NCBI GenBank assembly: GCA_033032865.1
Contig: JAWHQI010000065.1
Coordinates: forward strand, 2,914,001 to 2,978,000
DNA: 64,000 bases
Reading direction: 5' to 3'
Origin: Dactylorhiza incarnata
Taxonomy: Eukaryota; Streptophyta; Magnoliopsida; Asparagales; Orchidaceae
Shown here: piece after piece, positions 34,084 through 45,436 of the stretch
Position numbering within the stretch: position 1 is the first letter of the stretch
Layout: every line of letters starts with the position of its first letter
Made by a program: the position numbers and the translations under genes
The notes under the pieces: model-generated
Seen by the model: only the letters and a program-made list of their open reading frames with translations
Told to the model about the DNA's origin: nothing
The model's database searches: none

Positions 34084-35774
34084 TGTTGGGAAAACCCCCT
34101 AAAATTTAACTTAACAAATTACTTTAAAAGTGATTTTAATTATTAGGTTTCAATTACCCAATTGTATAGTGAGGGTAATCTGGTCATTAGATGTCTTAGG
34201 ATGTCACATTCAACCTAGGGTGTCAAAACCAGATCAAGGGAAGCAAAATTTGGGCTAAGTTAACATTTGCGTCGAATAGAATTCGGCGCAACATCGAGTC
34301 CATATCGACGCTGCTCTGACTAGAAGTCCAAGTGGTTCAACCCCTCTGTCAAAGTAACTCAAGTCAATGTCACGTCGAATAGAAGTCGACGTAGAGGTCA
34401 TGGGCTTGTCAAATTAATTTGAGAAGTCGACGCAACTTCTACTTCAACTCGACGCAGAAGGGGATGTATGTCGAAGCCAGCTAAAGCCGACACAACGTTG
34501 ACTTCATCTCGACGCAGTTGATGAGAGTCAGAGCCATGCAGATCAACTCGATGGTTACATCGATATGATATCGAGGCTACGTTGACTAGCAGAGTTCAAT
34601 CAGAGCAAAGATAAAATCGAAGCTACTCCTACAAGAACTCGAAGTTGCGTTGATAAGAGAGGATGTAAACTCGACACTACGTCGAATACAGTCTGAAAGA
34701 GTACAACTTTTCAGCAGTCTTTTTGATCTCTCTCACATGGACCACCTCTCTCAAGACTGTTCCCCAACGGCTCCTTAATTACCTTAAATGGAATAAAGAA
34801 TTAACTGAGGTAAGATAAAAGCTTTCTTATAAACAAGCCTAAATGTTGGTGGACGGGTCGGGAATAAAAGAAGGAAGGAAGGATTTATTGCCTAGACAAA
34901 TATACCCTTCAGGACTTACCTAAAAGGGAACCAAATTCAAATTCAATGCAGGGACAATAAAAAGGGAACAGAAGAAAGAGAAAAAGTGAAGGCACTCATC
35001 ATAATCAGCCATACTGTTCTATTGAGTCTTCTTCCTCTCTCTCTCACAGGAACCCTAATAGAAGAAAATACAGAGGATGAATATCAGCTGCTCTTCTTCT
35101 CTCCAAGAACAGAACAGAACAAGGCTGCTTAACAACACAATCATATAACAACCAGAGTTTAATCAGAAAGAAGATAAGAGGATCTGACAATCATAACTTC
35201 TGCAAATCATCACCATCATAAGCAGAAGTTCATCAAGAGCAGATCTAGTGAAAAGACAAGAAGTTGTTTTTCATACAACCATCATAAGAATTCTGAAAAT
35301 AGAATTCCTGCAACCTTCCTCTTTTTTCTTTCTCCTTCCCTTCTGTAAAAGAGTTTTATTAATCCCTCTTCAAAGGATTCAGTGGTTCAAGATCTCCTTA
35401 TCAAAAGATCTGGTGGTTCATGATCTCCTTGCCAAAAGATCAGTTGTTCTAAGAGTCTCCTTACCAGAAGACTCAAGCACAGTGGTGCATCCCTACCAGG
35501 TGGTAGAAGAGGGGAGTACCCACATTTTAGGGAACCTCTATAAAAATTCTGTGTCGTCTGGTTGCTAATTCTCTGTGTTGTCCCTCATAGACTAGATTTC
35601 AGTTTCTGCCCTTTATTTTATTACTTAAACTGCAATAACTTTATTCTGAGAAATATCTTGTGAAGCATAATACTTAGGCTTATTGTATTTGCACAACTAT
35701 AATAGGAATAATTTTTAAATCTCTATTCACCCCCACTCTCCAGAGAATTCTCAGAGGCACACTGTGCACTTTCA
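34084..35774 (+). repeat. 3' LTR of Copia B (1691 bp)
   Basis: Starts TGTTGGGAAAACCCCC after AATATGGGAGAT and ends CTGTGCACTTTCA. Near the 3' end it carries TATTCACCCCC, as in the other Copia LTRs of this window. U3 holds a CpG motif cluster (34265-34690). A possible TATA box is TTATAAAC near 34828. The R/U5 part has TCTCCTTACCAGAAGACTC-type short repeats (35385-35480). Confidence 0.88.
34265..34690 (+). promoter_or_regulatory. U3 cluster of Copia B motif
   Basis: About fifteen copies or decayed copies of TCGACG / CGTCGA lie within 425 bp, e.g. GTCGACGCAACTTC near 34428 and CTCGACACTACGTCGAA near 34672. Many CpG sites appear changed to TpG or CpA, as expected after methylation. Confidence 0.65.
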
Positions 35775-37254
35775 ACCTCCGGCCGACCAACCACCGTCCA
35801 TCGCCGGCCGCCACCTCAACGGAGCTGGTGGTGACATTGGCTGACTGGGAGAGGGTCCAGGTGGTCGGGAAATCACCTCTCAAGTCGGTACATGTTGGGC
35901 CAATCATGGTCATTGGCCGATTGGAGAAGATGAACCGATGCCCTCCATTTTTATTTATACAGATTATAAAATATTATGATCATTTAACGTTATAATTTCT
36001 CCTAGGAATGTACGTTTTCGAAACTGAAACTGAACCCCTTAAAGGTCTTTTCAGGAAAAATTGCCAGAGACAAAAGTTGTAGATCTTTGTGTCTAGTTTA
36101 ATATAAAATTGATTTGAGACGATTTGGACCTCTGGTTTGACAACAACACTCAGTTTGGTGCAAGGTGTCATAAGGTTGACCAGAAATCAAAATGGGTTCC
36201 CCACTAAACTACTCACCAAAATGCTTTGAAATTTGGACCATATGTAGGATATACCATTACCGTCAACATATCTAAAAATGGAAATTTTTGGAGGACCTTT
36301 TTCTATAGTTTTTGTAGAAATTCAATAAACCATGTATGAATTAATTTCATGGTCTAGAGACCTTCAAACCCTACCAAATTTTGGTGAGTGGTCCTTAGGG
36401 TCATGACATGACTATGGTAAAAAATTCAGCCCCTCTGGAGTTGATTTGATTAGGTGACCTAGTGATTCAAATCTGGTCACATAAAGGGAAAATGAGGTTA
36501 AAAGTGCACTTGACGGATTGTGTGATCAACCCTCTTCCAAATATTGTGAAACCTTGGCCACTAATTTAACATCATATAAAACACCCCCACAAGTGGTTTT
36601 GGGTGGTTTGGGATGGATGTGCCCTAGAACCCTAGTGTGAACCCTAGGGTTGTATATTGAACCTATTGAAGGACATATGGTCATATATCCTTGGAAGGAC
36701 TTGAAACTTGGTAGGTAGTTTCATGGGGCGGAAATAAGCCCTGGATAATTTAGCTAGAATTTTTAGTGACATTAATCTCCACTGAATTGCTTATCATTTA
36801 ATTAGGTCACCATCTTTCAAAGTGAAATTTCATGTCCAGACATGCTAGGATGATTATGAAACTTTGTTAGTGAGTTTATATTGATGATAATATTCTATAA
36901 TAATTTTGCTCTGAATTTTGGGTCGATATATATAGTACCTCATTCATAACCCCCAATATTTTCCTTAGTGGTAAGAAAATTAATTATGGACTTAATACTC
37001 AATGGAAAATCATGAAACTTGGTCAGAGGACTTTTTAGGGCAAGTATATGATCTGTTAATTTTGGTATAATTTTTGGAAGAACTTATGTATGATTCTCTT
37101 CACAAAGTGCCCTAGGATTTGTTTACTTAAATAAATGATTTATATGTCAAATGAGTTTGGAAAATTATGGAACTCAAGCAGTGAACTTTTCTGATCACCT
37201 TAGACACCTGTTAATTTTCTTGTAATTTTTGAATGAGTATTTTTGGTACTTTCT
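35775..37254. other. Spacer, possible decayed LTR
   Basis: 1.5 kb without a gene. A phrase like GACAAAAGTTGTAGATCTTTGTGTCTAG near 36070 and the long non-coding character recall LTRs of chromovirus (Tekay-type) elements, but I see no boundaries, primer site or pol. I leave it unassigned. Confidence 0.35.
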
Positions 37255-38663
37255 TTGTTAAGAGTGGTTCCCCAAAACTATGGGTACTCCACTCTTCTAC
37301 CCCCTTGGTAGGAATCCACTATCCCAGTGCTGAGTCTTTTGATAAGGAGACTCTTAGAACCACTGAGTCTTTTGGTAGGGAGACTCTTAGAACCATTAAG
37401 TCTTTTGATAAGGATACTCTTAGAACAACTAAGTCTTTTGATAAGGAGACTCATAGAACCAGTCCTGAATCCTTTGAAGAGAGATTCTTAAAACTCTTTT
37501 ACAATATAATTGAATGAATCAGAATAAGAACAAGAGTAAGAAGTAACCAGAAGAATTATAAGAGGAGAATTCTTCTGATCAAGATCCTCTTTCAGCAGCA
37601 CTGAGGATCTTTGAGCACTAAGTGGATGAACTCTCTTTAGATCTAATGAATCTTTGATAAGTAGAAGGTCAAAGATTGTTCTTCTTCACAGTTGTTGATC
37701 AAATGATCTGTTCTTTAATGAGCTTCTTTTAGAGAGAAAAAAAAAGAAGAAGAAGCTTTTGCAAATTAAGGAAGAAGAACTGTTGTCCAGAAATCTATCT
37801 AGTATATTAAGAGAGAGAAAGATGGAGAGAGAAGTCATGGAGAGGGAGAGATTTATTCTTCCTTTTCAAAATCTATATGTATAATCTTTTATCGATTTAG
37901 AATCAAATCATTTTCCCTTCTGATCGATTCTCCAATTGGAATGTAGAAGGAGAATTATAGCATTCTTTCCATCTGTTTTGACAGCCCGCCAATGATCTTT
38001 AATATATCTTCCAATTTTATCACCTCCGAGTCTCAAAAACTTTCTTTCTCTATTTGTACCTCTGCGACCCGTTAGGATTCAAATATCTTCAATATCTACA
38101 TTCTAAATAATTATTAGAATCCATTCCAGGAAGTTTCCAATTCTTTGGTTGTACTCAATGTTGCATCGAATATCTTCTAACCTCATATTGATGCACCTTT
38201 TAATTCCATTAATTAGAAGCTACGTTGAGATCTGCTTCAGAAAACCTCAGCTTTGAATTGAAATCTGTTATCGACGTTGCGTTGATTCCTTATCGACGTA
38301 TCTGTCGACATTAATATTAATGAACATATCCTTTGACTTCTGGCTTCTGTGTCAATACCTAGTCGACATTGCGTCAACTACCAATCAAATAAAGCATCGA
38401 CTACCAGTCTGAGTTACTTCTACTTCTATTCGAAGTTGCTTTGACTTTTAATCGATGTTGCGTCGACTACTATTCAACACAAGTTTAACTCAACTGATTT
38501 TTGACCTCCTTTTGACTAGGTTTTGACGCATCTAGGTGGATATGACAACCTAGGATATCTAATGACCAAATTACCCTCACTATACAACATGGGTAATAAT
38601 TCACAGAGAGAAATCTTTTTTACATAATTTGTAAGGTAAATTATGAGGGTGTTTTTCCCAACG
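37255..38663 (-). repeat. Reversed, truncated LTR of the Copia B family
   Basis: Read on the minus strand it begins CGTTGGGAAAAACACC at 38663 (first base changed from T). It then follows the 34084 LTR: a GTGAGGGTAAT block, TCGACG-type motifs (about 38480-38200) and the AAGAGTCTCCTTATCAAAAGACTC repeat region (37440-37330). The last 230 bp of the LTR are missing at the left edge. Confidence 0.8.
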
Positions 38664-39640
38664 TGGACGATGACCCGGATAATGATGCGTGCAATGTCTT
38701 GTATGCCATCTATGGGAGAGATGACGTCAATACCATGGCGGGGGCATCACCTAGGTATCTTGTGTGGCAGTTTTTGTGTGCAGTGCTGAGGAGCATTGAA
38801 CTCACTCATATGCCAGCGAGGAGGCATCTTCACTACTGCAAGGTGCTATCTGATACCAAGAATGAAGTTGTTGTTGGAAGTATGAAGGCCACATGGCAAT
38901 GAGCAAAATTCTCCAATTAGTTGGCAGAGTGGGAGTGGAGTCTGCCGAGACTGCCAGAAATTCGACCACGACTGAAGAATAGATCGCCCAGACCACGAAA
39001 TGTGATTAAGGTAAATTCACCTCGCCTCTAGTTAGGCTTTGCCAAGGAGAAATAACTTAGTTTATTTAAATTTTGCCAGTTTGTTGAGGTCCTTGCGGCG
39101 ACCCAGATCTCGCTTCAAAAGAAAAAGAATAAAGGGCTTTAAGATGAGGTGGAGGCATTGAAGCTCAAGCTTGACACAGCTCGGTTGTTGGCCACTACCT
39201 CGCAAGAGCCGGGAACCTCATCAAAAGAGGAACCCCTCTAGTACTCACATGCCGACATCTGCTCGATCGATCACATGTTTGTCCGACATGGAGGCAACTT
39301 GATTTTTCTCGCCTAAGGGCGACGAGGAAGCTTATCAAAGGTGGTGAGCCTTTGTCCGCATAGTCGATTCTCCTGGAGATATTTGATCCAACGCTTGGTG
39401 AATCCTCATCCAGCGAGTTCAATCTTGATCTGGAGGGTGACTGAGACCATTCCTTGGGCTCATCTTCTAACAACAATGTCTTGAATGGTGGATAAATAGG
39501 TGAGGATTCTACTCGGCGCGGTTCAGCCTCGCCCACAGGCATCGCATCTTTGAGCATGCGTCAATCAGATGCCAAGACACTAGGCGATGTTGAGTAATTG
39601 GTTGGCATGGGGAGGCGAGATGTTTTGGACGAGGTCCCTT
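38664..39640 (+). pseudogene. Possible antisense extra ORF of the Tat element
   Basis: Opposite in strand to pol and distal to its tandem array. An 80-codon open piece (38663-38902; YAIYGRDDVNTMAGASPRYLVWQ) is followed by a frame-broken stretch with coiled-coil-like text near 39090-39200 (QISLQKKKNK, EVEALKLKLDTARL). Some Tat-lineage elements are known to carry an extra ORF between pol and the 3' LTR, sometimes antisense. I do not recognise the protein, and the assignment rests on position. Confidence 0.4.
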
Positions 39641-39784
39641 TTTTGAGCGACCTCCCTTTTGTTCTTTTCTTCTAATAGTTTTGTTCTGATTTTTTTGATG
39701 AAAAGAAAAGATAGATTTTGTATTTCTCTTGCTTGCATTTGTTGTATATTCCTCTAAATGCCTTTGTCGAGGCTGGAGGATTTG

Positions 39785-40011
39785 TCTAGGCTCATAGGAT
39801 GAAGAGAGTTAGAGTGCTTATGCTCATAGGATGTAGAGATCGAGAGAGCTTAGGCTCATAAGATGAAGAGAGCGAGAGTGCTAAGGCTCATAGGACGAAG
39901 AGAGGGAGAGCGCTCTCATATGATGAAGAGAGCGAGAGTGATTGGGCTCATAGGATGAAGAGAGCGAGAGAGCTTAGCCTTATATGATGAAAAGAGAGAG
40001 AGAGAGAGCGC
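39785..40011. repeat. Short tandem array (about 32-bp unit, about 7 copies)
   Basis: The unit resembles GCTCATAGGATGAAGAGAGC followed by GAGAGTGCTTAG, with variable AG length. It directly precedes the 74-bp array. Confidence 0.85.
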
Positions 40012-41668
40012 TTGGACTTATGCCGACTAATGCACTCTAGGCTTAAAGTGGCAATGCTCGAGGGGTGAATATACAACCCAAAGGTCTGAGCTTAGGTTGA
40101 CTCATGCACATGAGTCTTAAAGCGGCGATGCTCGAGGGGTCAATGGCATGCCAAAAGGCCTGGACTTAGGATGACTCATGCACTTGTGGCTTAAATCGGC
40201 GATGCTCTAGGGTCGTAAGGGCCATACCACAGGCCCGGGTTTAGGTTGACTCACGCACTGGAGTCTTAAAGCGATGATGTTCGAGGGGTCAACGGCCAGC
40301 CCAAAGGCCTGGGCTTAGATTGACACTCACTCAAGGTTTAAAGCGATGATACTTGAAGGGTCAAAGGCCAGCCCAAAGGCCTAGGTTTAGGTTGACACAC
40401 ACACTCGAGTCTTAAAGCGGCGATGCTCGAGGGGTCAATGGTCAGCCCAAAGGTCTGTACTTAGGTTTACTCACGCACTCGAGGCTTAGTGCAATGAGGC
40501 TCGAGGGGTCAACGACCAACCCAATGGCATGGACATAGGTTGACCCTCACATTCGAGGCTTAATGCAGCGATGCTCGAGGGGTCAATGACCATCCCAACG
40601 ACTTGGGCTTAGGTTGACTCTTGTATTTGAGGCCTAATGCAGTGATGCTCGATGGGTCAACGACCAGCCGAAAGGACTTGGATTAGGTTGACTCACACAC
40701 TTGAGGCTTAAAGTGACGATGCTCAAAGGGTTAAAGACCAGCCCAAAGGTCTAGACTTAGGTTTATTCATGCACTCGAGGCTTAATGAAGCAATGCTCGA
40801 GGGGTCAACGGCCAGCCCAAAGGCCTGGACTTAGGCTGACTCTCACATTTGAGGCTTAATACAATGATGCTCGAGGGGTCAACTATCAGCCCAAAGGCCC
40901 AGGCTTAGGTTGACTCTCGCATTCAAGGCTTAATACAATGATTCTTGATGGATTAATGGACAGCCAAAAATCCCGGGATTAGGTTGAATCACACACTCGA
41001 GGCATAACTCGGTGATGCTCTTGGGGTCAATAACCAACCCAAATGCCTAGGCTTAGGTTGAATCACACACTCGAGGCTTAAAGAGATGATGCTTGAGGGG
41101 TCAATGGCCAGCCTAAAGGCCTGGACTTAGGTTGACCCACACACTCGAGGCATAATGTTGCGATGCTCTAGGGGTCAATGGCCAGCCCAAAGGCCTAGAC
41201 TTTGGTCCACTCTCGCATTCGAGACTTAATAAATCGATGCTTGAGGGGTCAACGACCAACCCATAGGCCTGGGTTAGGTTGGCTCTTGCATTCGAGGCTT
41301 AATACTGCGATGCACGAGGAGTCAATGGACAGCCCAAAGGCCCTGACTTAGGTTGACTCACACATTCGAGGCTTAAAGTGACGAAGCTTGAGGAGTCAAC
41401 GAACAGCCCAAAGGCATGTGCTTATGTTGACTCACGCACTCGAGGCCTAAAGCGGTGATGCTCGAGGGGTCAACATCCAACTCAAATGCCTGTACTTAGG
41501 TTAACTCACACATTCGAGACTTAATGCATCGATGCTCGAGGGGTCAACGATCAACCTAAAGGTCTAGGATTAGGTTGACTCAAGCACTTGATGCATAAAT
41601 AGGTAATGCTCGAGGGGTTAACGGCCATCCCAAAGGTGTTGACTTATGTTGATTCATGCATTCGAGAC
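40012..41668. repeat. 74-bp tandem array, about 22 copies
   Basis: Each unit reads approximately CTTAGGTTGACTCACRCACT then CGAGGCTTAAAGCGGCGATG, CTCGAGGGGTCAACGGCCAG and CCCAAAGGCCTGGA. Copies start near 40090, 40164, 40314, 40460, 40608, 40756, 40904, 41051, 41201, 41347, 41495 and so on. Copies differ by several substitutions but few indels. The array lies just after pol of the reverse Tat element, the place where that lineage is known to have hypervariable 3' UTR tandem repeats. Confidence 0.95.
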
Positions 41669-42059
41669 TTAATCGGTTTGGTAAGTCATCGAACCTTATA
41701 GATGATGAATTCGTCCTCTCTTTTATGAACAAACAAGTGGGCAAGAAGGTTGAGCCTTAGGGGTGGGGGTCATCTGCTAGCTTACAATTGGGTAGCAGAT
41801 CTTAGCCGCGATTGCAGTAGTGTGGTCTTAGGATAACTCACTGTACCCAAGGCATCATAACATTCCTCGACCGGAGGTCCCGAGTGCAGAGGTGGTTGTT
41901 CATGATCTAGAACATTTGTGGCAGTCGTGTGTTCTTTGACTTATTTATTCCCAACACAAAATTGAGACAGAACCAACTTGTTTAGAGAAATATGAAGATT
42001 GTATTTAAATGTAATTTCACAATTATTACAGGGGTATCGTTATAATTCCCATGCTCAAC
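41669..42059 (-). other. Tat 3' non-coding segment
   Basis: Non-repetitive sequence between the tandem array and the integrase C-terminus. No gene is seen. Confidence 0.6.
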
Positions 42060-42408
42060 GCTCATCCGGATTCATCGGCCCAGGGATTGAACATTTTCAT
42101 GTCATCCCCGCTCCATGTGTTTTTGAGTGCCTCACCTTCTTGATTTTGCAGTCGGTAACCTGCGGTCTTCAGAGCTTCTAAGATTACGAATAGTCCTTCC
42201 CAATTAGGATTGAGTTTCCCCACCATTGCCGATCTAGCGGCGACATCGACCTTCTTTAAGACTAGGTTGCCTTTTTTGAATTTCTTGATTCAGATGTGCT
42301 TGTTGAAGTACCTAAACATCCTCCTCTTGATCTCCTTTTACCTTATCGTAGAGTGGTCCCAAATCTCTTCTGCGGAATTCAAAGATTCCTTTAGAGCCTA
42401 ATTGTTTT
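42060..42408 (-). pseudogene. Tat integrase C-terminal domain remnant
   Basis: On the minus strand a frame with one stop reads KKFKKGNLVLKKVDV, GKLNPNWEGLFVI and GYRLQNQEGEAL. This is the GPF/Y-type C-terminal module of Ty3/Gypsy integrase (GDLVLRK, PNWEGP, YRL). The catalytic core and zinc finger are gone. The upstream edge abuts RT sequence at about 42410, so an internal deletion removed RNase H and most of integrase. Confidence 0.75.
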
Positions 42409-42414
42409 TGAGCC

Positions 42415-43215
42415 TCAACTCTTTGCTTCCCACTTCGGCTGCAACCACTCAAATTTTTTATTGGTGCAAAGACTCCTAAATATGGGAGAACATTTCTTGC
42501 CTGCTTTAGATAGAAACTGACTCAGGACGATGAGCCTTTTGATCAACCACTGCACCTCTTTGGTATCCCAAGGGGAGGCCATATCTATGATAGCCTTCAC
42601 ATTGTTAGGATTCGACTCGACTCCCGCAGGAGTGAGGAGATGCCCAAGGAACTTTCCCTTGCTAGCTCCGAAGACACATTTAGTTTGGTTAAGCCTCATT
42701 TTGTCCTTTCACAGCATCGTGAAGTTCTCCTCCAAGTCTTCTAGATGCTCCTGTATGCCTTTTATCTTGATCATGATGTCATTGACGTAAGCATCCAGGT
42801 TTCGCCCATTTTGGTTTTTGGAGACCCGGTCCATCAATCTTTGGTAGGTCTCCCTTGTGTTCTTTAGACCAAAGGGCATCATTGTGTAGGATTATCACCC
42901 TTAATCGGTGATGAAAGAGACATCTTTCACATCAAGAAGATGCATCTGGATCTGATGGTATCCTGAAAATGAATCAAGAAAATTCATCACAAGAAAACTG
43001 GCGGCTAAATCAACTAGCGTGTTGATTCGAGGTAGGGGGTAGCAATCTTTTGGGAAAGCTTTATTCAACACTGAAAGTCTATACACAAGATCCATTTCCC
43101 TCCATTCTTCTTGAACATTACATTATTTGAGACCCATCATGGATACTGGATCTATGAAACAAAATCGGCCTTTAGTAGCTTTAGTACTTCCTCGCGGATG
43201 GGCTCAGCAAGGGCG
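42415..43215 (-). pseudogene. Tat-lineage reverse transcriptase remnant
   Basis: Minus-strand pieces in order: EEVLKLLKADF and VMFKKNGGKWILCIDF (43215-43095), KAFPKDCYPLPRINTLVD and DSFSGYHQIQMH (43095-42901), MPFGLKNT and AYVNDIMIK (about 42870-42770), then KCVFGASKGKFLGHLLT and the thumb/connection (42699-42415). The active site reads YVND rather than YVDD because codon 42783-42781 is AAT. There are several frameshifts and stops. Confidence 0.82.
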
Positions 43216-43604
43216 GAGACAATGGACCTCTTATTTTGGCAAACTGTGTGACCTCGGGGTCGAGATTGAGGCAATAACACACCTCTTTGGCATCAATTTC
43301 GGGCATATCCGCGGTGCTCCAAGTGAAGATGTCAGTGTTGGCTTATAGACACATCGCGATCTTTTGTTGATCCTCCTTTATCAGCTCCTTGCTAACCTTC
43401 ATGCTTCTGAGCCTCCCGTCTGCAAAAATCACCTCCATCTCTTGCACTTCCTCAGTCGCTTATAGGGTGCCATTCCTTCCAGCACCCTTTTGTTCTTATC
43501 TGCGTCTTCTCTCTAGATGATGGTGCTGACAGTGAGGACATAGCACTCCCGGGCTACTTTCAGATCACTCATAATATGTATTTTCACCGCTCCCTAGGTA
43601 TACT

Positions 43605-44017
43605 TCAAACACTAATGAAAGATGAGGGAACAAATTGGAAGGCACTGATGAGCGGCCTTCTAAATATGGCATTGTAACTGCTCGGGGCATCCACAATGAT
43701 GAACCGATAATTTTTCGAGGTGCCCTTGAGAGTCACCAATAACTCCACTCCATCAACCTCATTTTGCTCCCCAGCAAAGCCAAACAATAGGCCATCTATG
43801 CCTCCACTTCCATAAAGTCGAACACCTCTTCGAAAATGATGTTGATAGAGATGTCATCTGTAAAGTTCTCGGACGACGAGGGCGTTGTGGAACGGATCTT
43901 CAGTCTATGTGATATCCTCCGCTGAGAATGTGACCTCTCTGATTGGAGGTGGGCCTTGGGATGTTGACGTGACATTATTTCTGTAGATGATGTGAAGGCT
44001 ACCCTTTCAGAAGGCAT
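43605..44017 (-). pseudogene. Tat-lineage protease remnant
   Basis: The minus-strand LFGFAGE-like start, then VTLKGTSKNYRFIIVDAPSS and YNAIFRRPLI, matches the C-terminal half of Tat-type retropepsins (FxVVD..S.YNAILGRP). A preceding piece (44017-43796) ends SINIIFEEVFDFMEVEA and has no clear DTG. It is split by a stop near 43790. Confidence 0.7.
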
Positions 44018-44145
44018 CCACTCCCACTACTATGTGGATGGAGTAAATTCCTCCTCGAGTCCCTACATCAACTTGATCTTCACACCTTCCTCGAGTGGGG
44101 TTCAGAGCTAGCACGCCACCGAATGACGCTTCTTACTGTGGGTCC

Positions 44146-44234
44146 TCATACCATGTGTAGTGCTTCCCTAATTTCATATGCCTCGGGATAAACAAACGCC
44201 TCATCATGATCACATGCATAGAGATCCTCATATG
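44146..44234 (-). pseudogene. PIF/Harbinger transposase, 3' end of coding sequence
   Basis: Read leftward from 44234, this continues in phase from the transposase exon at 60901 once the solo LTR and one ATATG copy are removed, ending at TGA 44148-44146. It encodes about 29 residues, acidic (CDHDEAFVYPEAYE), which fits the acidic tail of Harbinger transposases. Phase continuity over a 16.7-kb insertion is the main evidence. Confidence 0.78.
44230..44234. repeat. Target-site duplication of the solo LTR, left copy
   Basis: ATATG before TGTTGGG at 44235, matched exactly at 60901-60905. Confidence 0.93.
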
Positions 44235-44440
44235 TGTTGGGAAAAACTCACCTCTTGATTTGATACCCAGTTTTAAGAGTGATTAATTTGATCATTACCT
44301 ATGTGGTAAAGAAGGGTAATCTATGTCATAAGGACTTAGTATCTAGGATACAAGTTTGTGTCCTAAGAAAGCAGCAGAAGAACTCAGGTTCAAAAGTTAT
44401 GTTCAAACAAATAGTATATCAAAGTAGCATCGAGTTATAT

Positions 44441-44455
44441 TCGACGCAACGTCGA
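44441..44455 (+). promoter_or_regulatory. Perfect TCGACG-CAA-CGTCGA inverted repeat in solo LTR
   Basis: The same 15-bp sequence as at 31864-31878 in the interior of Copia B, here in U3. Neighbouring half-sites are at about 44429, 44507 and 44528. Confidence 0.75.
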
Positions 44456-44947
44456 CTGCTCAAAATGACGCAAAATCTTGATGCGCTGAGTTCCTCTCAA
44501 AGTGTCGTCGACTTCTTCCCAAAGCAGCATCGACCTCAAAGCAAGAAAATTTCTTCTACTATTCGAAGCAATCGCCAAAACCTACAGTCAGCGCTGAATC
44601 AGCCAGAACAATATAGAAATCATAAAGATAACTCCTCCAAAGAAACTCTAATATCTTCTCCTCTACTATTTAGAGTAAACATCAAAAAGTCTCAGCACAA
44701 CTCTGTATTCTCCCTCTCCACTACTCAGAGCAACGATGTCCTCCCAGAAGGCCTCTAATGCCTATTTCTTGAAACTTTTCTCGACAAAAATCATGGATAA
44801 GAATATAGTCGTGAACTTCCATTTCTGGCAAGATATCTATGCATATGATAGTAGCTTCTAGAAAAATTAATGATGATATTTTGGAATTAATTCAAAACAA
44901 AAGGGCATATATAAGAATAAAGATCAGACAAAAAGAAAAAAATGAAG

Positions 44948-44952
44948 ATAAC
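44948..44952. repeat. Target-site duplication of the Athila-like element, left copy
   Basis: ATAAC, repeated at 51177-51181. Confidence 0.95.
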
Positions 44953-45260
44953 TGATGAGTCCCATTTATATACACATGCTTGGACTCATCTGGGCTTATT
45001 TTCATGCATATGCACTTCACTTTTAGTTCATTATTGCTTATATTTCACTTGAACACATTTCTTCACGAAGTGCACCTTTTAGACCCGTTTTGGTGTGCAT
45101 TTGCGCTCCATGTTATTGGGGGTAAGCACATGGTGCTCCTCAACCCTTTTTCTTTATTTGGATTGAGCTGGAAGGGTATTCCTAGCTGTATGATTGATGT
45201 TTGGTGCTGTGCAGGTGGGTAGATCATCAATTATGCCCAGTTTTCATGTCTGCATGAATC

Positions 45261-45320
45261 GCACGGTCGTGCGTTTTCTTGACGCACGGTCGTGCATTTT
45301 CTTGACGCACGGTCGGCTGC
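45261..45320 (+). promoter_or_regulatory. GCACG-GT-CGTGC palindromes in U3
   Basis: Perfect copies at 45261-45272 and 45284-45295 and a partial third at 45307, in a 23-bp tandem unit ending TTTTCTTGAC. The 3' LTR has one unit fewer (49967 onward). A TATA box lies about 110-165 bp downstream. Confidence 0.75.
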
Positions 45321-45427
45321 GATCGTGCGCGTTCATTTACGGCCCAAAACAGCATTCTGAATTTGGTCGTGCATTTTTACGCACTGTCGTGCGTTTGGTC
45401 GTGCATGAACAAAATTCTGCACCTGTC

Positions 45428-45436
45428 TATAAATAG
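45428..45436 (+). promoter_or_regulatory. LTR TATA box
   Basis: GTCTATAAATAGCTGC, conserved in the 3' LTR near 50110. Confidence 0.8.

Larger units (their letters stand above)
31740..35774 (+). mobile_element. Copia B: SIRE-like 3' half (ORF3 plus 3' LTR)
   Basis: This begins in the pol-ORF3 interval, with no gag or pol, and contains a motif cluster, ORF3, the purine tract AATATGGGAGAT and a 1691-bp LTR. The LTR family also supplies the reversed copy at 37255-38663 and the solo LTR at 44235-60900. The 5' part has been lost, with the break about 31730-31740 against the Athila LTR. Confidence 0.85.
38664..44145 (-). mobile_element. Tat-lineage Ty3/Gypsy remnant, reverse
   Basis: On the minus strand the order is protease (44017-43605), reverse transcriptase (43215-42415), integrase C-terminus (42408-42060), tandem-repeat 3' UTR (41668-39785), and an ORF-like stretch on the opposite strand (38664-39640). 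This order, the RT/protease sequence type and tandem repeats after pol are typical of the Tat lineage. RNase H and most of integrase are deleted at about 42410. LTRs are not recognisable. Confidence 0.8.

Noticed and set aside
40012..41668. 74-bp array read as a CRISPR or protein repeat
   Set aside because: The whole unit repeats without unique spacers and no frame stays open. It fits a 3' UTR tandem array.
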